DNA of 64,000 bases from Candidatus Woesearchaeota archaeon (GCA_016192915.1 JACPTF010000016.1:44456-108455), one strand, 5' to 3'. Counted from the first letter of the stretch, positions 8,181 through 17,021 are shown. Program-made: numbers and translations. The notes: generated by a model from the sequence alone, not told the origin.

Positions 8181-8186
8181 TTCTCA

Positions 8187-8795
8187 TCACTTCTTTAAGC
8201 TAACCTCCATGCCGTCAAAGCCAAAATCGTAGTAAACACTCCTGTACAGGCCGCTTTTCCTGACATAAGCAAGGTAAGGCGCAAGCCTGTCTGCAAACCA
8301 CATCACGTTATTGGCAACAACTATGCAGCCTTCTTCAATGCAGCCGTTTCTTTCCAGGGCCTTCAGGCAGGCAAGGTAGTCTGCGACGTCAAAAAACACG
8401 AAGTTGACACCACTCTTCAGGCTGCCCAATACAGATGCTGCTTCGCCAACCACCACATCAACCTTGCCTGAAAGGCCGGCTGCTGAAATGTTTTTCCCCG
8501 CTTCAGCTGCCCTCAACTTATTTATCTCTATGCTGACAAGCTTGCCGTTAACCGGAAGATTCCTGGCTATCCTTATTGCCGAGTATCCAATGAGGGTGCC
8601 GGTTTCAACCGCAAATGCGGGCTTGCTTTTTCTCACTAGCTTTTCCAGCAGCTCTGCCTTCCGGCTGCTGACAATGTGCAAAAAGCGCTTGTTAGCAAGC
8701 TCCTCAATATGTGCCAGCACTTTTTCTGTTTTGTCTATGGCGGCATTTGCATTTGCAGCTATTCTTGTTGCCATCCTTGCAGCAGCCATAGTCAT
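8187..8795 (-). CDS. Class I SAM-dependent O-methyltransferase-like protein
   Basis: The chosen ATG at 8795 follows a TTTTTTAAATATAAAG box by about 15-25 bp, giving about 202 residues; a longer frame to 8849 would run through that promoter. The SAM-binding motif I is AVETGTLIGYSAIRIA, then the acidic LVSIEINKLRA, VDVVVGEA and FVFFDVADY. This order is typical of the catechol/caffeoyl-CoA O-methyltransferase family, which methylates small molecules. The metal-ligand Asp-Asn pair seems only partly kept (VVANNVMW), so the substrate is unclear. It lies 6 bp upstream of polX on the same strand. Confidence 0.8.
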   Translation of the reverse strand: MTMAAARMATRIAANANAAIDKTEKVLAHIEELANKRFLHIVSSRKAELLEKLVRKSKPAFAVETGTLIGYSAIRIARNLPVNGKLVSIEINKLRAAEAGKNISAAGLSGKVDVVVGEAASVLGSLKSGVNFVFFDVADYLACLKALERNGCIEEGCIVVANNVMWFADRLAPYLAYVRKSGLYRSVYYDFGFDGMEVSLKK

Positions 8796-8852
8796 GACTT
8801 GGCGCTTTATATTTAAAAAACCTTTTAAAGCCGCTGCGAAAACAAGCATAAT

Positions 8853-9428
8853 ATGCTATTCAGGAAGAAACTTGCGGACAGCTATGTGCTTGACACAAGC
8901 CTGTTTGTAAACCCAGACTCAAGAAGGCACTTCGGCAACACTGTAGACGAAGCCATAAGCGGCTTCCTTTCATTGGCAGTGAAACAGAGAAAATTGCACT
9001 TCTACATGACGCCTTCAGTGCAGAAAGAGCTGAAATACTTTGCCCAGAAAGAGCTGCCGAGCTTCAAGAACATCATAGTGACAAGGTCACCATCGCTTTA
9101 TGAGCTCAAGGTGCCTGCAATACTAATGTACAAATTCATTGACGAGATAAGAGGCAGGGTGAATGCAGGGCTCAGGGTAAGCGAAAAATTCGTGAAGGAC
9201 GAGAAAACGCCTCTGGACGAAAAGCTCCACAAGCTCCGCGTCCAGTACAAGGAGGTGCTTCGTGAAGGCATACTGGACAGCGAGGAGGACTTTGAGGTGC
9301 TGATGCTGGCAAAGGAGCTTAATGCGGCAATAATGACTTCAGACCAGGGCCTTGTGAAGGCTGCCGAGGAGCTGGGCGTAAGATGCGCTGACATTGATTC
9401 TTTTTACAGCCATGTCAAAGGGGAGTAG
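8853..9428 (+). CDS. HARP: PIN-domain protein-only RNase P ("RNA ligase partner" family)
   Basis: The 191-residue protein matches homologues of Aquifex RNase P along its full length. Features include a PIN start VLDTSLFVNP (Asp14), FYMTPSVQKEL, VTRSPSLYELKVPA, the spike-helix region IDEIRGRVNAGLRVSEKF, then REGILDSEEDFEVLMLAKEL (Asp142, Glu144, Asp146) and MTSDQGL (Asp164), which complete the acidic metal site. HARP enzymes remove 5' leaders from precursor tRNAs as large homo-oligomers. Database entries often call this family 'RNA ligase partner'. It overlaps the convergent rsuA-like gene by 14 nt and diverges from the methyltransferase gene across a 57-bp spacer. Confidence 0.9.
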   Translation: MLFRKKLADSYVLDTSLFVNPDSRRHFGNTVDEAISGFLSLAVKQRKLHFYMTPSVQKELKYFAQKELPSFKNIIVTRSPSLYELKVPAILMYKFIDEIRGRVNAGLRVSEKFVKDEKTPLDEKLHKLRVQYKEVLREGILDSEEDFEVLMLAKELNAAIMTSDQGLVKAAEELGVRCADIDSFYSHVKGE

Positions 9429-10188
9429 CATCCTCAATCAGCTTTCTGTCTGCGATAATGTATTTGCCTTTCTTAAGGTTAAGGTCTTCAAGCTTTAGGC
9501 TGCCAAGGGCAACGCGCCGCAGCTGCAGGACCTCGTTACCAACAGCCTCGAACATTCTCCTGACCTCGCGCTTCCTGCCCTCACTAACTGCCACTTTGAG
9601 TTTTTTCATATCTGCTGCTACCACTTCAATCCTGCAGCCTTTGGTCTTGTAACCAGCTATCCTGCCGTTTTCTTCCAGCCCTATCACAACGCCTTTTTCC
9701 AGCTCAGCAACATCCTTGCTGCTAATCGGCTTTTGCAGCTCAACAAGATAGGTTTTTTTAACTCCATGCTTCGGGTCCGTAAGCCTGCTCCCAAGCTTGC
9801 CGTCGTTCGTTATGAGAAGGAGGCCTGACGTGTCCTCGTCCAGCCTTCCGACACAGAACAATGCCTTCATTGTTGCCTTACCAATACTTTTGTCTTCCTC
9901 GACAAGCTCGAAAACGCTCCTCTTGCCAAGCCTCCTGTCGTTTGGAGTAAGCCTTGATGAGAGGTAGCCCTCTGGCTTGTTGATTACGATGTAAATGCTT
10001 TCCCTTACTTTTTGCAGCAGCCTGCCCTTCCAGAACACCCTGCACTTTGCAGCGTCGAATATGAACTCAGGATTAACAACAACTTTGCCATCTATGCTCA
10101 CCTCGCCGCTCCTGACTCTGTGGATTAGGTCCTTCTTGCTGCTGAAGGCGCCTGTCCTGCTCAAAAACTGGTGAAGGCGCAGTTTCAT
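9415..10188 (-). CDS. Pseudouridine synthase, RsuA/RluB family
   Basis: The 257-residue protein has an N-terminal S4 RNA-binding domain (RLHQFLSRTGAFSSKKDLIHRVRSGEVSIDG). The catalytic core follows, with VGRLDEDTSGLLLITNDG containing the active-site Asp, then KTYLVEL and EGRKREVRRMFEAVG. RsuA-type enzymes convert specific uridines of small or large rRNA to pseudouridine. The family is chiefly bacterial, so this copy was probably acquired from bacteria. The start at 10188 is set by a GGTGAT ribosome site. Exact target uridine not deducible. Confidence 0.9.
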   Translation of the reverse strand: MKLRLHQFLSRTGAFSSKKDLIHRVRSGEVSIDGKVVVNPEFIFDAAKCRVFWKGRLLQKVRESIYIVINKPEGYLSSRLTPNDRRLGKRSVFELVEEDKSIGKATMKALFCVGRLDEDTSGLLLITNDGKLGSRLTDPKHGVKKTYLVELQKPISSKDVAELEKGVVIGLEENGRIAGYKTKGCRIEVVAADMKKLKVAVSEGRKREVRRMFEAVGNEVLQLRRVALGSLKLEDLNLKKGKYIIADRKLIEDATPL

Positions 10189-10280
10189 ATCACCAGCGGC
10201 TTTTACCGCTGCGTATTTAAAATTTGGTTTAAATTGCTGGAATAAACATTATAAACGCTGTGAGGAAGGAAAGCAAGTGT

Positions 10281-10931
10281 ATGTTTGAACTTGCGCCTTT
10301 TGCAGGGTTGGCCTTGCTGCTTGGATTCAAGCACAGCTACGATGCGGACCACCTCATAGCGGTAGCCAATTTTCTCAGGAAGACGCAAACGCTGAAATCT
10401 GCCCTGAGGATAAGCGCGAGCTGGGCACTTGGCCACATGATAACAGCTACAATAATAACAACGCTCCTGTATGTTTTTCGGGAGTCTGTACTGAATGCAG
10501 TTCTTTCGAACTTTGACAAAGTAGTAGGGGTGGTGCTCATCGGACTTGGATTACTGAGCCTGAAGGACCTGCTTGGCTTCCACACACACAGGCATTCCCA
10601 TGAGGGAAGCAGGCATTCGCATCCCCACCTGCATGAGAATGAATCCAAAGGGCATATTCACAAGCACATGCTCGGCATAGGCATAATCCACGGCTTGGCA
10701 AGCAATGACGAGCTTCTAATCCTGTTTACGGCATCGCTGGGGTTGACAACATTGGGCAACATACTGCTCGGGGTTGCCGTGTTCAGCATCGGGGTTGTTG
10801 CGGGGATGGTGCTTTTCGCGCTGCTGTTTTCTTACCCGCTGCTCAAGTCAAAAAGCGAAGCATTATACAAGGCTGTTACTGTAGTGACAGGGGCATTAAG
10901 CGTTGGGTATGGAGTGAGAATGCTGCTATAG
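10281..10931 (+). CDS. Nickel/cobalt transporter, NicO/NiCoT type
   Basis: The membrane protein (216 aa from the ATG at 10281) has about six spans. The first carries GFKHSYDADHLIAVAN, the His-x4-Asp-His metal-binding signature of nickel/cobalt permeases. A cytosolic or external loop at about residues 100-130 is very His-rich (HTHRHSH, HSHPHLH, HIHKH). It imports or exports nickel or cobalt across the cytoplasmic membrane. The ATG is preferred over the GTG at 10260 because the TATA box (CATTATAAAC, 10247-10256) lies too close to the GTG. The Ni-superoxide dismutase at 32.9-33.4 kb is one plausible consumer. Confidence 0.87.
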   Translation: MFELAPFAGLALLLGFKHSYDADHLIAVANFLRKTQTLKSALRISASWALGHMITATIITTLLYVFRESVLNAVLSNFDKVVGVVLIGLGLLSLKDLLGFHTHRHSHEGSRHSHPHLHENESKGHIHKHMLGIGIIHGLASNDELLILFTASLGLTTLGNILLGVAVFSIGVVAGMVLFALLFSYPLLKSKSEALYKAVTVVTGALSVGYGVRMLL

Positions 10932-10995
10932 CTTTGCAATTTCACAACCATTAAAAATTTCTGATTTCACGCTGTCACAACAGGTACTTTTTAAA

Positions 10996-12459
10996 ATGAA
11001 CACCAGAACAGAGAAAGACGCGATTGGAAGCCTGGAAGTGCCAGCAGGCGCCTATTACGGCATATTCACGGAGAGGGCCAAGAGGAATTTCAGGATTTCA
11101 GGAATACGGGCCGAAAGGAACTTTATCAAGGCATTGGCTTTGGTTAAAAAAGCCGCAGCTGCCGCCAATAAAGAGTTAGGGCTTCTTGACAACCGCATTG
11201 GTGATGCGATAATGGCAGCTGCCGCTGAGGTCGCTGATGGCAAATGGGACGAACAATTCCCGCTCGATGTCTTCCAGGCCGGGGCAGGAACTCCATTCAA
11301 CATGAACTGCAACGAGGTAATAGCCAACATAGCCATTGAAAAGCTCGGGGGCAGCAAAGGGAATTACTCGCTGGCGCACCCAAACAACCATGTCAACATG
11401 GCCCAGTCGTCAAATGACGTTATCCCAACAGCAATAAGGATTGCAACGCTTTTTTCGCTGCAACCGCTTATGGCTGCTGCAGGAAAGCTGGCTGCGGAGT
11501 TCAGGAAAAAGGCGGCTCAGTACAGCGGAATTGTCAAAACAGGCAGGACCCACCTTGAGGACGCTGTGCCGATAAGGTTCGACCAGGTCTTCAACAGCTA
11601 CGCGCATTCGCTGGATAACTGCGTCAGAAGGACAAAAGAGGCTGAAAATTCGCTGCTGCAGCTCGGAATAGGGGGCACGGCAGTGGGCACAGGGATAAAC
11701 ACGCACCCGCAGTTCAAGCAGAAAGCCGTTGCGAACCTAAGCAGTTATACGGGATTCAATTTTGCTGTTGCTGACGATTCTATTTTTACTACGTGGAGCG
11801 CTGCTGCTTTTCTTGAAGCATCAAGCTCACTGAGGCTGCTGGCTTCCGAAATGGTAAAGGTATGCAATGACCTGATGCTGCTGAACTCGGGGCCAAAAAC
11901 AGCAATCGCTGAGATCGTGCTGCCAGAGGCAGAGCCTGGCTCGTCCATAATGCCTGGAAAGGTCAACCCTTCTGTTCCCGAATGCGCCATAATGGCATGC
12001 TACCAGGCGCTGGGAAATGATTTTGCGGTTGCAGAAGCCGCAAAAGCCGGGCAAATGGAGCTGAACGTCATGACCCCACTAATGGGATTTGGCCTGCTGT
12101 GGTCGGCAAAGCTCATGACAAACGCGCTTGGCATGCTGGATGAGTTCTGCGTAAAGGAAATGAATGTTGACGCTGAACGCTCACAGCAGCTGCTGCATAA
12201 AGGGCTCAGCCTCGTTACTGCCCTGAACCCGTACATCGGGTATGAGGTAGCGGCAGAGGTTGTGAAGATTGCCCTCAGTGAAGACAAGCCTCTGGCACAG
12301 GTAATTGTCGAGACCGGCGTTATGGGCCAAGCTGACTTAAAAAAGGTGCTTGACGCAAGGGCAATGACAGAGCCCGGGCTTGTTGACAAAGAGCTGCAGC
12401 AAAGGATTCAGAACAGTGAAAGCTTCAAGCGATTCAGACAATCGCTTTTTGCCAAATAA
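10996..12459 (+). CDS. aspA: Aspartate ammonia-lyase / class II fumarase family
   Basis: The 487-residue protein shows the superfamily regions AQSSNDVIPTAIRI, GRTHLEDAVPI and the signature loop GSSIMPGKVNP (residues 315-325) carrying the catalytic Ser. The N-terminal EVPAGAYYG, the GAGTPFNMNCNE segment and NPYIGYE near the C-terminus resemble aspartases more than fumarases, but some positions are mixed. It would interconvert L-aspartate with fumarate and ammonia, or fumarate with malate. It forms homotetramers in characterised members. It stands alone, with its promoter in the spacer after the Ni transporter. Choice between the two activities about 65:35. Confidence 0.85.
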   Translation: MNTRTEKDAIGSLEVPAGAYYGIFTERAKRNFRISGIRAERNFIKALALVKKAAAAANKELGLLDNRIGDAIMAAAAEVADGKWDEQFPLDVFQAGAGTPFNMNCNEVIANIAIEKLGGSKGNYSLAHPNNHVNMAQSSNDVIPTAIRIATLFSLQPLMAAAGKLAAEFRKKAAQYSGIVKTGRTHLEDAVPIRFDQVFNSYAHSLDNCVRRTKEAENSLLQLGIGGTAVGTGINTHPQFKQKAVANLSSYTGFNFAVADDSIFTTWSAAAFLEASSSLRLLASEMVKVCNDLMLLNSGPKTAIAEIVLPEAEPGSSIMPGKVNPSVPECAIMACYQALGNDFAVAEAAKAGQMELNVMTPLMGFGLLWSAKLMTNALGMLDEFCVKEMNVDAERSQQLLHKGLSLVTALNPYIGYEVAAEVVKIALSEDKPLAQVIVETGVMGQADLKKVLDARAMTEPGLVDKELQQRIQNSESFKRFRQSLFAK

Positions 12460-12469
12460 AATGTTAGAA

Positions 12470-13213
12470 TTAAAACAGCCTCTTCCCTTTCTGCTGCTGC
12501 GGATATTGTTGCGGCTGCTGGGGCAGGCCAAACTGGCTGCCAAACTGAGGATTCTGCCGCCCTGCGCCGAAAACGTCGCTACCGAAGTCGCTGCCCAAAC
12601 CGCTCAAACCAACACCCCCTGTGCCAGCCGCACCTTTTCCAGAGATTTCCTTGTCTAACATTTCCTCTTCTTCAAGCTCAAACATGTGCGGGGTTGGCAG
12701 CACCTTGTCAAGTACCTCAATCAAGATGTAAAATAGCGGGAAAAAAGCGAGTATTACTGCAATGTTTCGCAGGGTTAGTTCAACAACGTTGTAAACGACA
12801 GGGCTGAACATAAGCATGAGATAAGTCGTTTCCCTCACGCGCCCTATCAGCCTCACAAAGCTGCGAGCCTTTATTCCCATAACTATTATGAACGCGCCCA
12901 GAATGATTATGGCAGCGGCGAGCCCCATCTTTGTGACAGAGTCAGCGCCTAAAGAAGCGCTGCCTGCGCTTATCTGGCGAATAACATACCTTGTCCAGTC
13001 AACGCCAACAAACACCATCGTTGCGCCGTTGGTTATAGCGTTGCCAAAGCTCGTGCCTTTCTTTTCCTGAAAAAATTCAGAAAAAAGCCAGACACCCCAA
13101 ATCGGGATTATAATCCAAAGCATTTCAAAGTTCTTAAGAGGAGCTATAAACAGCTTCAGCCAGTCAACAAACGCCCATCCGACCACTGGAAGAAAGCCCA
13201 AAAAGTCAACCAT
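12470..13213 (-). CDS. Membrane protein with Gln/Pro-rich C-terminal tail
   Basis: The 247-residue protein has an N-terminal hydrophobic hairpin (about residues 5-50), several more spans between 60 and 170 (GLAAAIIILGAFIIVMGIKA and NIAVILAFFPLFYILIEVL), then an acidic stretch (FELEEEEMLDKE). A low-complexity tail rich in Gly, Gln and Pro (QFGLPQQPQQYPQQQKGKR) ends it. No family is recognised. It is preceded by GGTG 8 nt before the ATG and a TATATAAAT-like box near 13240-13252. Divergent from a small membrane protein. Confidence 0.7.
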   Translation of the reverse strand: MVDFLGFLPVVGWAFVDWLKLFIAPLKNFEMLWIIIPIWGVWLFSEFFQEKKGTSFGNAITNGATMVFVGVDWTRYVIRQISAGSASLGADSVTKMGLAAAIIILGAFIIVMGIKARSFVRLIGRVRETTYLMLMFSPVVYNVVELTLRNIAVILAFFPLFYILIEVLDKVLPTPHMFELEEEEMLDKEISGKGAAGTGGVGLSGLGSDFGSDVFGAGRQNPQFGSQFGLPQQPQQYPQQQKGKRLF

Positions 13214-13301
13214 AAAGCACCATCTTTTTTACAACATACTTCGGCAACGATATAAATAACTTTTCATAAAATTTATAAATGTACCGTAGTCAAACTATTG
13301 C

Positions 13302-13643
13302 GTGAAAATTCTGCATGCTGCTCCAGCAGAAATATTCGGGCTTGGCCTGTACAAGTCCCTCACACTCATAGGAATAGGAATCGGCCTCTGGCTGCTTCTT
13401 CGCGGAATCAGCGGCAAAACGCTGTGGCCAGTGATACTCCTGCTTCTGGGAATTTTCATAACAATAAAGGAGCTTATGGACATGATGCACTATACTTCGT
13501 TCATGAACCTGGTTGGGGTAGGAACAGGAATAGTTGTTGTCGTTCTCGCAATAATCGGAACTGTCCTGCCTCCGCTGCTTCTGGCTGCGCTGGGCGCATT
13601 CATGGCAGGCAAGGAAGTAATGGACCTGATGCATTCGGGATAG
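13302..13643 (+). CDS. Small membrane protein (113 aa)
   Basis: The GTG start at 13302 lies about 25 bp after an AAATTTATAAATG box (13268-13280), so the message is likely leaderless. The protein has three to four membrane spans (LIGIGIGLWLLLRG, WPVILLLLGIFITIKELMDMM, VGVGTGIVVVVLAIIGTVLPPLLLAALGAFMAGKEVM). The segment KELMDMMH recurs as KEVMDLMH at the C-terminus, suggesting an internal duplication. Family not recognised. Confidence 0.7.
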   Translation: MKILHAAPAEIFGLGLYKSLTLIGIGIGLWLLLRGISGKTLWPVILLLLGIFITIKELMDMMHYTSFMNLVGVGTGIVVVVLAIIGTVLPPLLLAALGAFMAGKEVMDLMHSG

Positions 13644-13715
13644 CGGTAGCTGGACAAATGCCTGGCCATGATATTCAATTGCAATCGGCATCCGCTCTGG
13701 CATGATAAAATGTCA

Positions 13716-13779
13716 GAATTTTCCATCGGTCCTGTGACTGATGGCAAACTACCCGATGCCATTATGATGCGGAAAATTC
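13716..13779. other. Nested inverted repeat in a 175-bp spacer
   Basis: GAATTTTCC (13716-13724) pairs with GGAAAATTC (13771-13779). Inside it, CATCGG (13724-13729) pairs with CCGATG (13753-13758). The spacer 13644-13818 otherwise holds no open frame. It may be the transcript end of the desaturase gene, the 3' region of the small membrane protein, or a small structured RNA. Confidence 0.3.
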
Positions 13780-13818
13780 AAGGATGAGAAAGCTTGCTCG
13801 CCAATATGTGCCAACGCA

Positions 13819-14844
13819 TCAGTTAGGGCTTCGCGAAAGAACAGCATTCGCTGCAGGTGATGATGCCCTTTGCTTTGCAGTTAGGGCAACCCTCCTGAGT
13901 GAGCCAAGAATCTGCCTGTACGATTCAATAACGCCGGTTTCCTCAAACGGAAGGCTGTTCTCCCTGCAAAACTCCACAACAAACGGCTTCGCCTTAGTGA
14001 AATTGTTCCTCGGCATGGTAGGGAACAAGTGATGCTCTATCTGGTAGTTCAGGCAGCCGTAAACAAAGTCAACAAGCAAGCCGGGCCTGACGTTCCTTGT
14101 TGTGATAATCTGCCTCTCTGCAAAGCCAAGCTGCTCGCCTTTCTTCACCACCCTCATCCCTTTGTGGTTGGTGGCTGAGACAGAGCCAAAATACAAGCCC
14201 TCCAGAAGCCTGAGAAGCGGAGCGAACAGGGCAGCCTTCCACCAAGCCATGAAGAAAAACGGAAGCACCCAAAAAACAAAAAGGTGCGAGAGCAGCAGGA
14301 CAAGCTCGCCCCACTTTCCCAAAGAGTTTTTCAGCCCTATGTTATGAATGGTGCTTCTGACCTGGAACACGAACGCATACATGCTAAGAGCCGGAAAGTA
14401 AAGCCAGTGCTGCCTTCTCGCAAGAAACAGCCCAAGCCCCTTCTTTCTGGCCATCATGCCTTCTGACTGCACAAAAATCATGTCAGGGTCCTCATCCTCT
14501 TGGTTAGGGTTTGCGTGGTGCTCATTATGTCTGGCAACCCAGTAATTGTATCCTACCCCTCCAAAAAGCTCAAAGAAGATGTGCCCAAAAAAGTCATTCC
14601 GGCGGTCGCTCTTGAATATTGCCCTGTGGCCTGCGTCATGCCCCAGGAAGGCAAACTGCAAAACCCCGACTGTCAGCCCAAAAACAAGCAGCAGCTGGAG
14701 CCAGAAATTTGAAACAGTAAGGAAAAGGAAGCCAAAACCGCAAACAATTGCCAACGATGAAAGAATCTTAAAAGCATAGTAGCCGTACTGCCTGTCCAGA
14801 AGGCCGGCATCAGTTACCTCTTTTCGCAAAGAAACGTAATCCAT
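13819..14844 (-). CDS. Fatty acid desaturase (membrane FADS type)
   Basis: The 341-residue protein carries all three His boxes of acyl-lipid/acyl-CoA front-end desaturases: HDAGH (residues 69-73), HNEHH (106-110) and QIEHH (268-272). Four hydrophobic segments sit around them (about 28-65 and 160-205). This di-iron family inserts double bonds into fatty acyl chains using oxygen and an electron donor; no cytochrome b5 domain is fused. Desaturases are unusual in archaea, whose core lipids lack fatty acids. The acyl-activating genes at 41.4-44.2 kb give it a possible context. Probably acquired from bacteria. Confidence 0.9.
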   Translation of the reverse strand: MDYVSLRKEVTDAGLLDRQYGYYAFKILSSLAIVCGFGFLFLTVSNFWLQLLLVFGLTVGVLQFAFLGHDAGHRAIFKSDRRNDFFGHIFFELFGGVGYNYWVARHNEHHANPNQEDEDPDMIFVQSEGMMARKKGLGLFLARRQHWLYFPALSMYAFVFQVRSTIHNIGLKNSLGKWGELVLLLSHLFVFWVLPFFFMAWWKAALFAPLLRLLEGLYFGSVSATNHKGMRVVKKGEQLGFAERQIITTRNVRPGLLVDFVYGCLNYQIEHHLFPTMPRNNFTKAKPFVVEFCRENSLPFEETGVIESYRQILGSLRRVALTAKQRASSPAANAVLSRSPN

Positions 14845-14945
14845 GAATCAACAGCGTAATAACTTCAAAAGGTAGTTTAAATACTTTGCTGCGGCAGCAC
14901 CGTTTAGTCGCAACTATTAAATAAGAGGAATTGAACTCGTTAAGC

Positions 14946-16130
14946 ATGCGGAAACAGGGGATTTTTGGAACTCAATTGTCGCTGCCCCAGCTGCTGTTGA
15001 TCCTGTCAATTGCTGCGGCTGTGCTTGTGCTTCCTGGTTCTGACATCTACTCAAACATCCACTGGGGCTGGCTTTACAATTACATGATTGAGCATGGTGT
15101 CCTGCTGGAAAAGGACTTTTCTATGCTCAGCGGGAACCAGCCGCTGTATGGCGCAGGCGTATTTTCGCATATCCTGTCAGGGCTTGGCTGGTCCGCATTT
15201 GGTAAAGCTATTGTGAAGATTCTTGAAGTGCTCCTGTTCTCAGGGATAGTGCTCCTGTCGCTGAAAATATTCAGGAACAGGAACATGCTGTTCTTCTGGT
15301 ACGCGATGATTTTCGTCAAGATACTGCTTCCTGACTCCTACCCTTACCTTCTTTCCGCCTTTCTTTTCTACCTCGGTATTTACCTGATTAAAAGGTTCAG
15401 GGACAAGCCGTACGGGGACATAGCCATCTCAGTGGCGGGGCTAAACCACCCTTACGTCGCTGTCAGCAACATGGCAACAATCCTCTTTGGCAGGATGAGC
15501 CTTTTCCTTGCCAACGTGGCAGTGCTGCTCGCGCAGCTCTTCGTAGTCAAATACGTTTTCCTGTCAGGCGCTGTCAATTTTGAGCTTGACAACATTCTCG
15601 ATTTGGCTATACGCTCTGCCATATTGCTTTTCCCTTTTGCAGCAGAGTTTGCCCCCAAATTCCTGCTGAGGCTAATGAACCTCAGGGCAGCTTATCTTGT
15701 TGTCGCAGCCGGAGTACTCTTAGTTTACCCTGTTTTTTTCGTGCCTTTCGAGATGGGATGGAAGGAAGGCATAAGCTGCTACTACACGAAAACGTACGAT
15801 GAAATCCCCAAATTGCAAGGAAACATAAGGATAGTTGACGACTGCAGGAACTGGATATACGTGTTCCCGCTGAAAGGAATGGCCACTTCGCTTTCGCCAT
15901 ATTTTGAGGGCCAGCACTACCAGACGGAATGGAGCGAGGACGAGTATGTATCGTACCTGAGCGAAACTAAAACGAGCTACGTCATCTTCTGCAAGAAATG
16001 CAAAATCAGGACAAAAACCCTGCAGGAAACAGGAGAGCTTGAAATTCTGAAAAGCAACTTCCCAATTTACGCCGAGCTCGAGGGCTACACAATCTTTGAC
16101 GCGAGGAAAGCCGACTTGGGAAACATTTAA
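14946..16130 (+). CDS. Polytopic membrane protein with soluble C-terminal domain (GT-C-like layout)
   Basis: From the ATG at 14946 (following a CTATTAAATAA box) the protein has about 394 residues. An N-terminal span is followed by an extracytoplasmic loop (residues about 35-75) and then some eight spans to about residue 270. A soluble C-terminal domain of about 120 residues contains three Cys (a CKKCK pair) and no known catalytic motif. The layout resembles GT-C glycosyltransferases and oligosaccharide-handling membrane proteins, but no DxD or ExD motif in the first loop is convincing. Function unknown. The TTG at 14931 is an alternative start. Confidence 0.65.
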   Translation: MRKQGIFGTQLSLPQLLLILSIAAAVLVLPGSDIYSNIHWGWLYNYMIEHGVLLEKDFSMLSGNQPLYGAGVFSHILSGLGWSAFGKAIVKILEVLLFSGIVLLSLKIFRNRNMLFFWYAMIFVKILLPDSYPYLLSAFLFYLGIYLIKRFRDKPYGDIAISVAGLNHPYVAVSNMATILFGRMSLFLANVAVLLAQLFVVKYVFLSGAVNFELDNILDLAIRSAILLFPFAAEFAPKFLLRLMNLRAAYLVVAAGVLLVYPVFFVPFEMGWKEGISCYYTKTYDEIPKLQGNIRIVDDCRNWIYVFPLKGMATSLSPYFEGQHYQTEWSEDEYVSYLSETKTSYVIFCKKCKIRTKTLQETGELEILKSNFPIYAELEGYTIFDARKADLGNI

Positions 16131-16157
16131 AAGAACCCAAAGGACTTCTTGTGGCGC

Positions 16158-16550
16158 ATGACCAATGACAAGGAGATAAAGGCAGAGTTCAGGAAGAAGG
16201 CATCATTGGAGCCGGATAATACTGTTATCTTACGTTTCATGGACAGCGAGGACGAGTTTCCCTTCAGATTTACTTGGTCCATTGAACTGCCAACTGGAAT
16301 GTCGGGTGTGGAGATTGTTAAAATTAAAAAGTGGACTGATGAGCACATAGACTTAGGGAGTACGGCTCGAGCATGGCTTAAACGAGCAAACCCTGGAGAG
16401 CATCCACCAGAATATCTGCTCAGTATTAGTGGACACGGAAATGATAATCGTTGGGGGTGGTTTAATGCATTTGTAAGTGCCTTAAATACGCATCTTGAAA
16501 GGAACGGTTATAAATTAAAAAGAATAGGCCGTCATGATTTTGAGTTATAA
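16158..16550 (+). CDS. Hypothetical soluble protein (130 aa)
   Basis: The ATG at 16158 gives a 130-residue polar protein with a central W-rich part (FRFTWSIELPTGMSGVEIVKIKKWTDEHIDL) and HGNDNRWGWFNAF near the C-terminus. No domain is recognised. Its 3' half becomes AT-rich, which marks the left border of the AT-rich island ending in alaS. It lies 27 bp downstream of the preceding membrane-protein gene and convergent with a nuclease-like gene 12 bp away. Confidence 0.55.
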   Translation: MTNDKEIKAEFRKKASLEPDNTVILRFMDSEDEFPFRFTWSIELPTGMSGVEIVKIKKWTDEHIDLGSTARAWLKRANPGEHPPEYLLSISGHGNDNRWGWFNAFVSALNTHLERNGYKLKRIGRHDFEL

Positions 16551-16562
16551 TAGTTGAAGACT

Positions 16563-17021
16563 TCATATGTTATTTTTTATTGAATTTAAAATATTAGCAG
16601 GATTTTTTAGGGCTTTCTTTAATAGCGCAATACCGTCCTCATTTTTGAAATTCTCATATTTTTCTATTTGCGAAAACCTCATAAATCTAAATTTTCTTTG
16701 TCTATTAAATTTATATCCTCCTTTTTTATAGAATATTATTGAAGGCATTACATAAAATTTATTGCCAGTTATATTGTGGCACACTATAAAGAAATTTTCT
16801 CTTGGTTCAAAATCTTTTACGGCAAACTGTTCTTCGTAACCTAATATAACTCTACTTTTAATTTTTATTTCAACATAAGCACCCTCTTTACTCTTTACAA
16901 TTACGTCTACACCTTCAACGTCTGTAACGGGTACATAGATATCAAAGTCATTTTTTAAAAGCTCTGATATAATCAAATATTCTACTGATTTACCTTTCTT
17001 TACTGTATTTTGCGTTATCAT
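16563..17021 (-). CDS. PD-(D/E)XK nuclease-like protein
   Basis: The 152-residue protein has a conserved nuclease-like core: Glu14 in a first helix (GKSVEYLIISELL), then Asp39 in VEGVDVIVKS and the ExK pair Glu51-x-Lys53 (YVEIKIKS). This is the order of the PD-(D/E)XK fold found in restriction enzymes, resolvases and repair nucleases. The gene is strongly AT-rich, unlike genes before 16 kb, which suggests transfer. It faces away from the folded RNA and the large HTH/nuclease-like gene. Catalytic activity is inferred only from the motif. Confidence 0.65.
   Translation of the reverse strand: MITQNTVKKGKSVEYLIISELLKNDFDIYVPVTDVEGVDVIVKSKEGAYVEIKIKSRVILGYEEQFAVKDFEPRENFFIVCHNITGNKFYVMPSIIFYKKGGYKFNRQRKFRFMRFSQIEKYENFKNEDGIALLKKALKNPANILNSIKNNI

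Noticed and set aside
8796..8849. Longer start of the methyltransferase gene at 8849
   Set aside because: The extension would cross the AT-rich TATA region and almost touch the divergent HARP start; the ATG at 8795 sits correctly behind that box.
13298..13705. Overlapping plus-strand frame of 135 codons at 13298
   Set aside because: It is a shadow of the 113-aa membrane protein read from the GTG at 13302; its composition is Arg/Ser/Asn-rich and lacks membrane segments.
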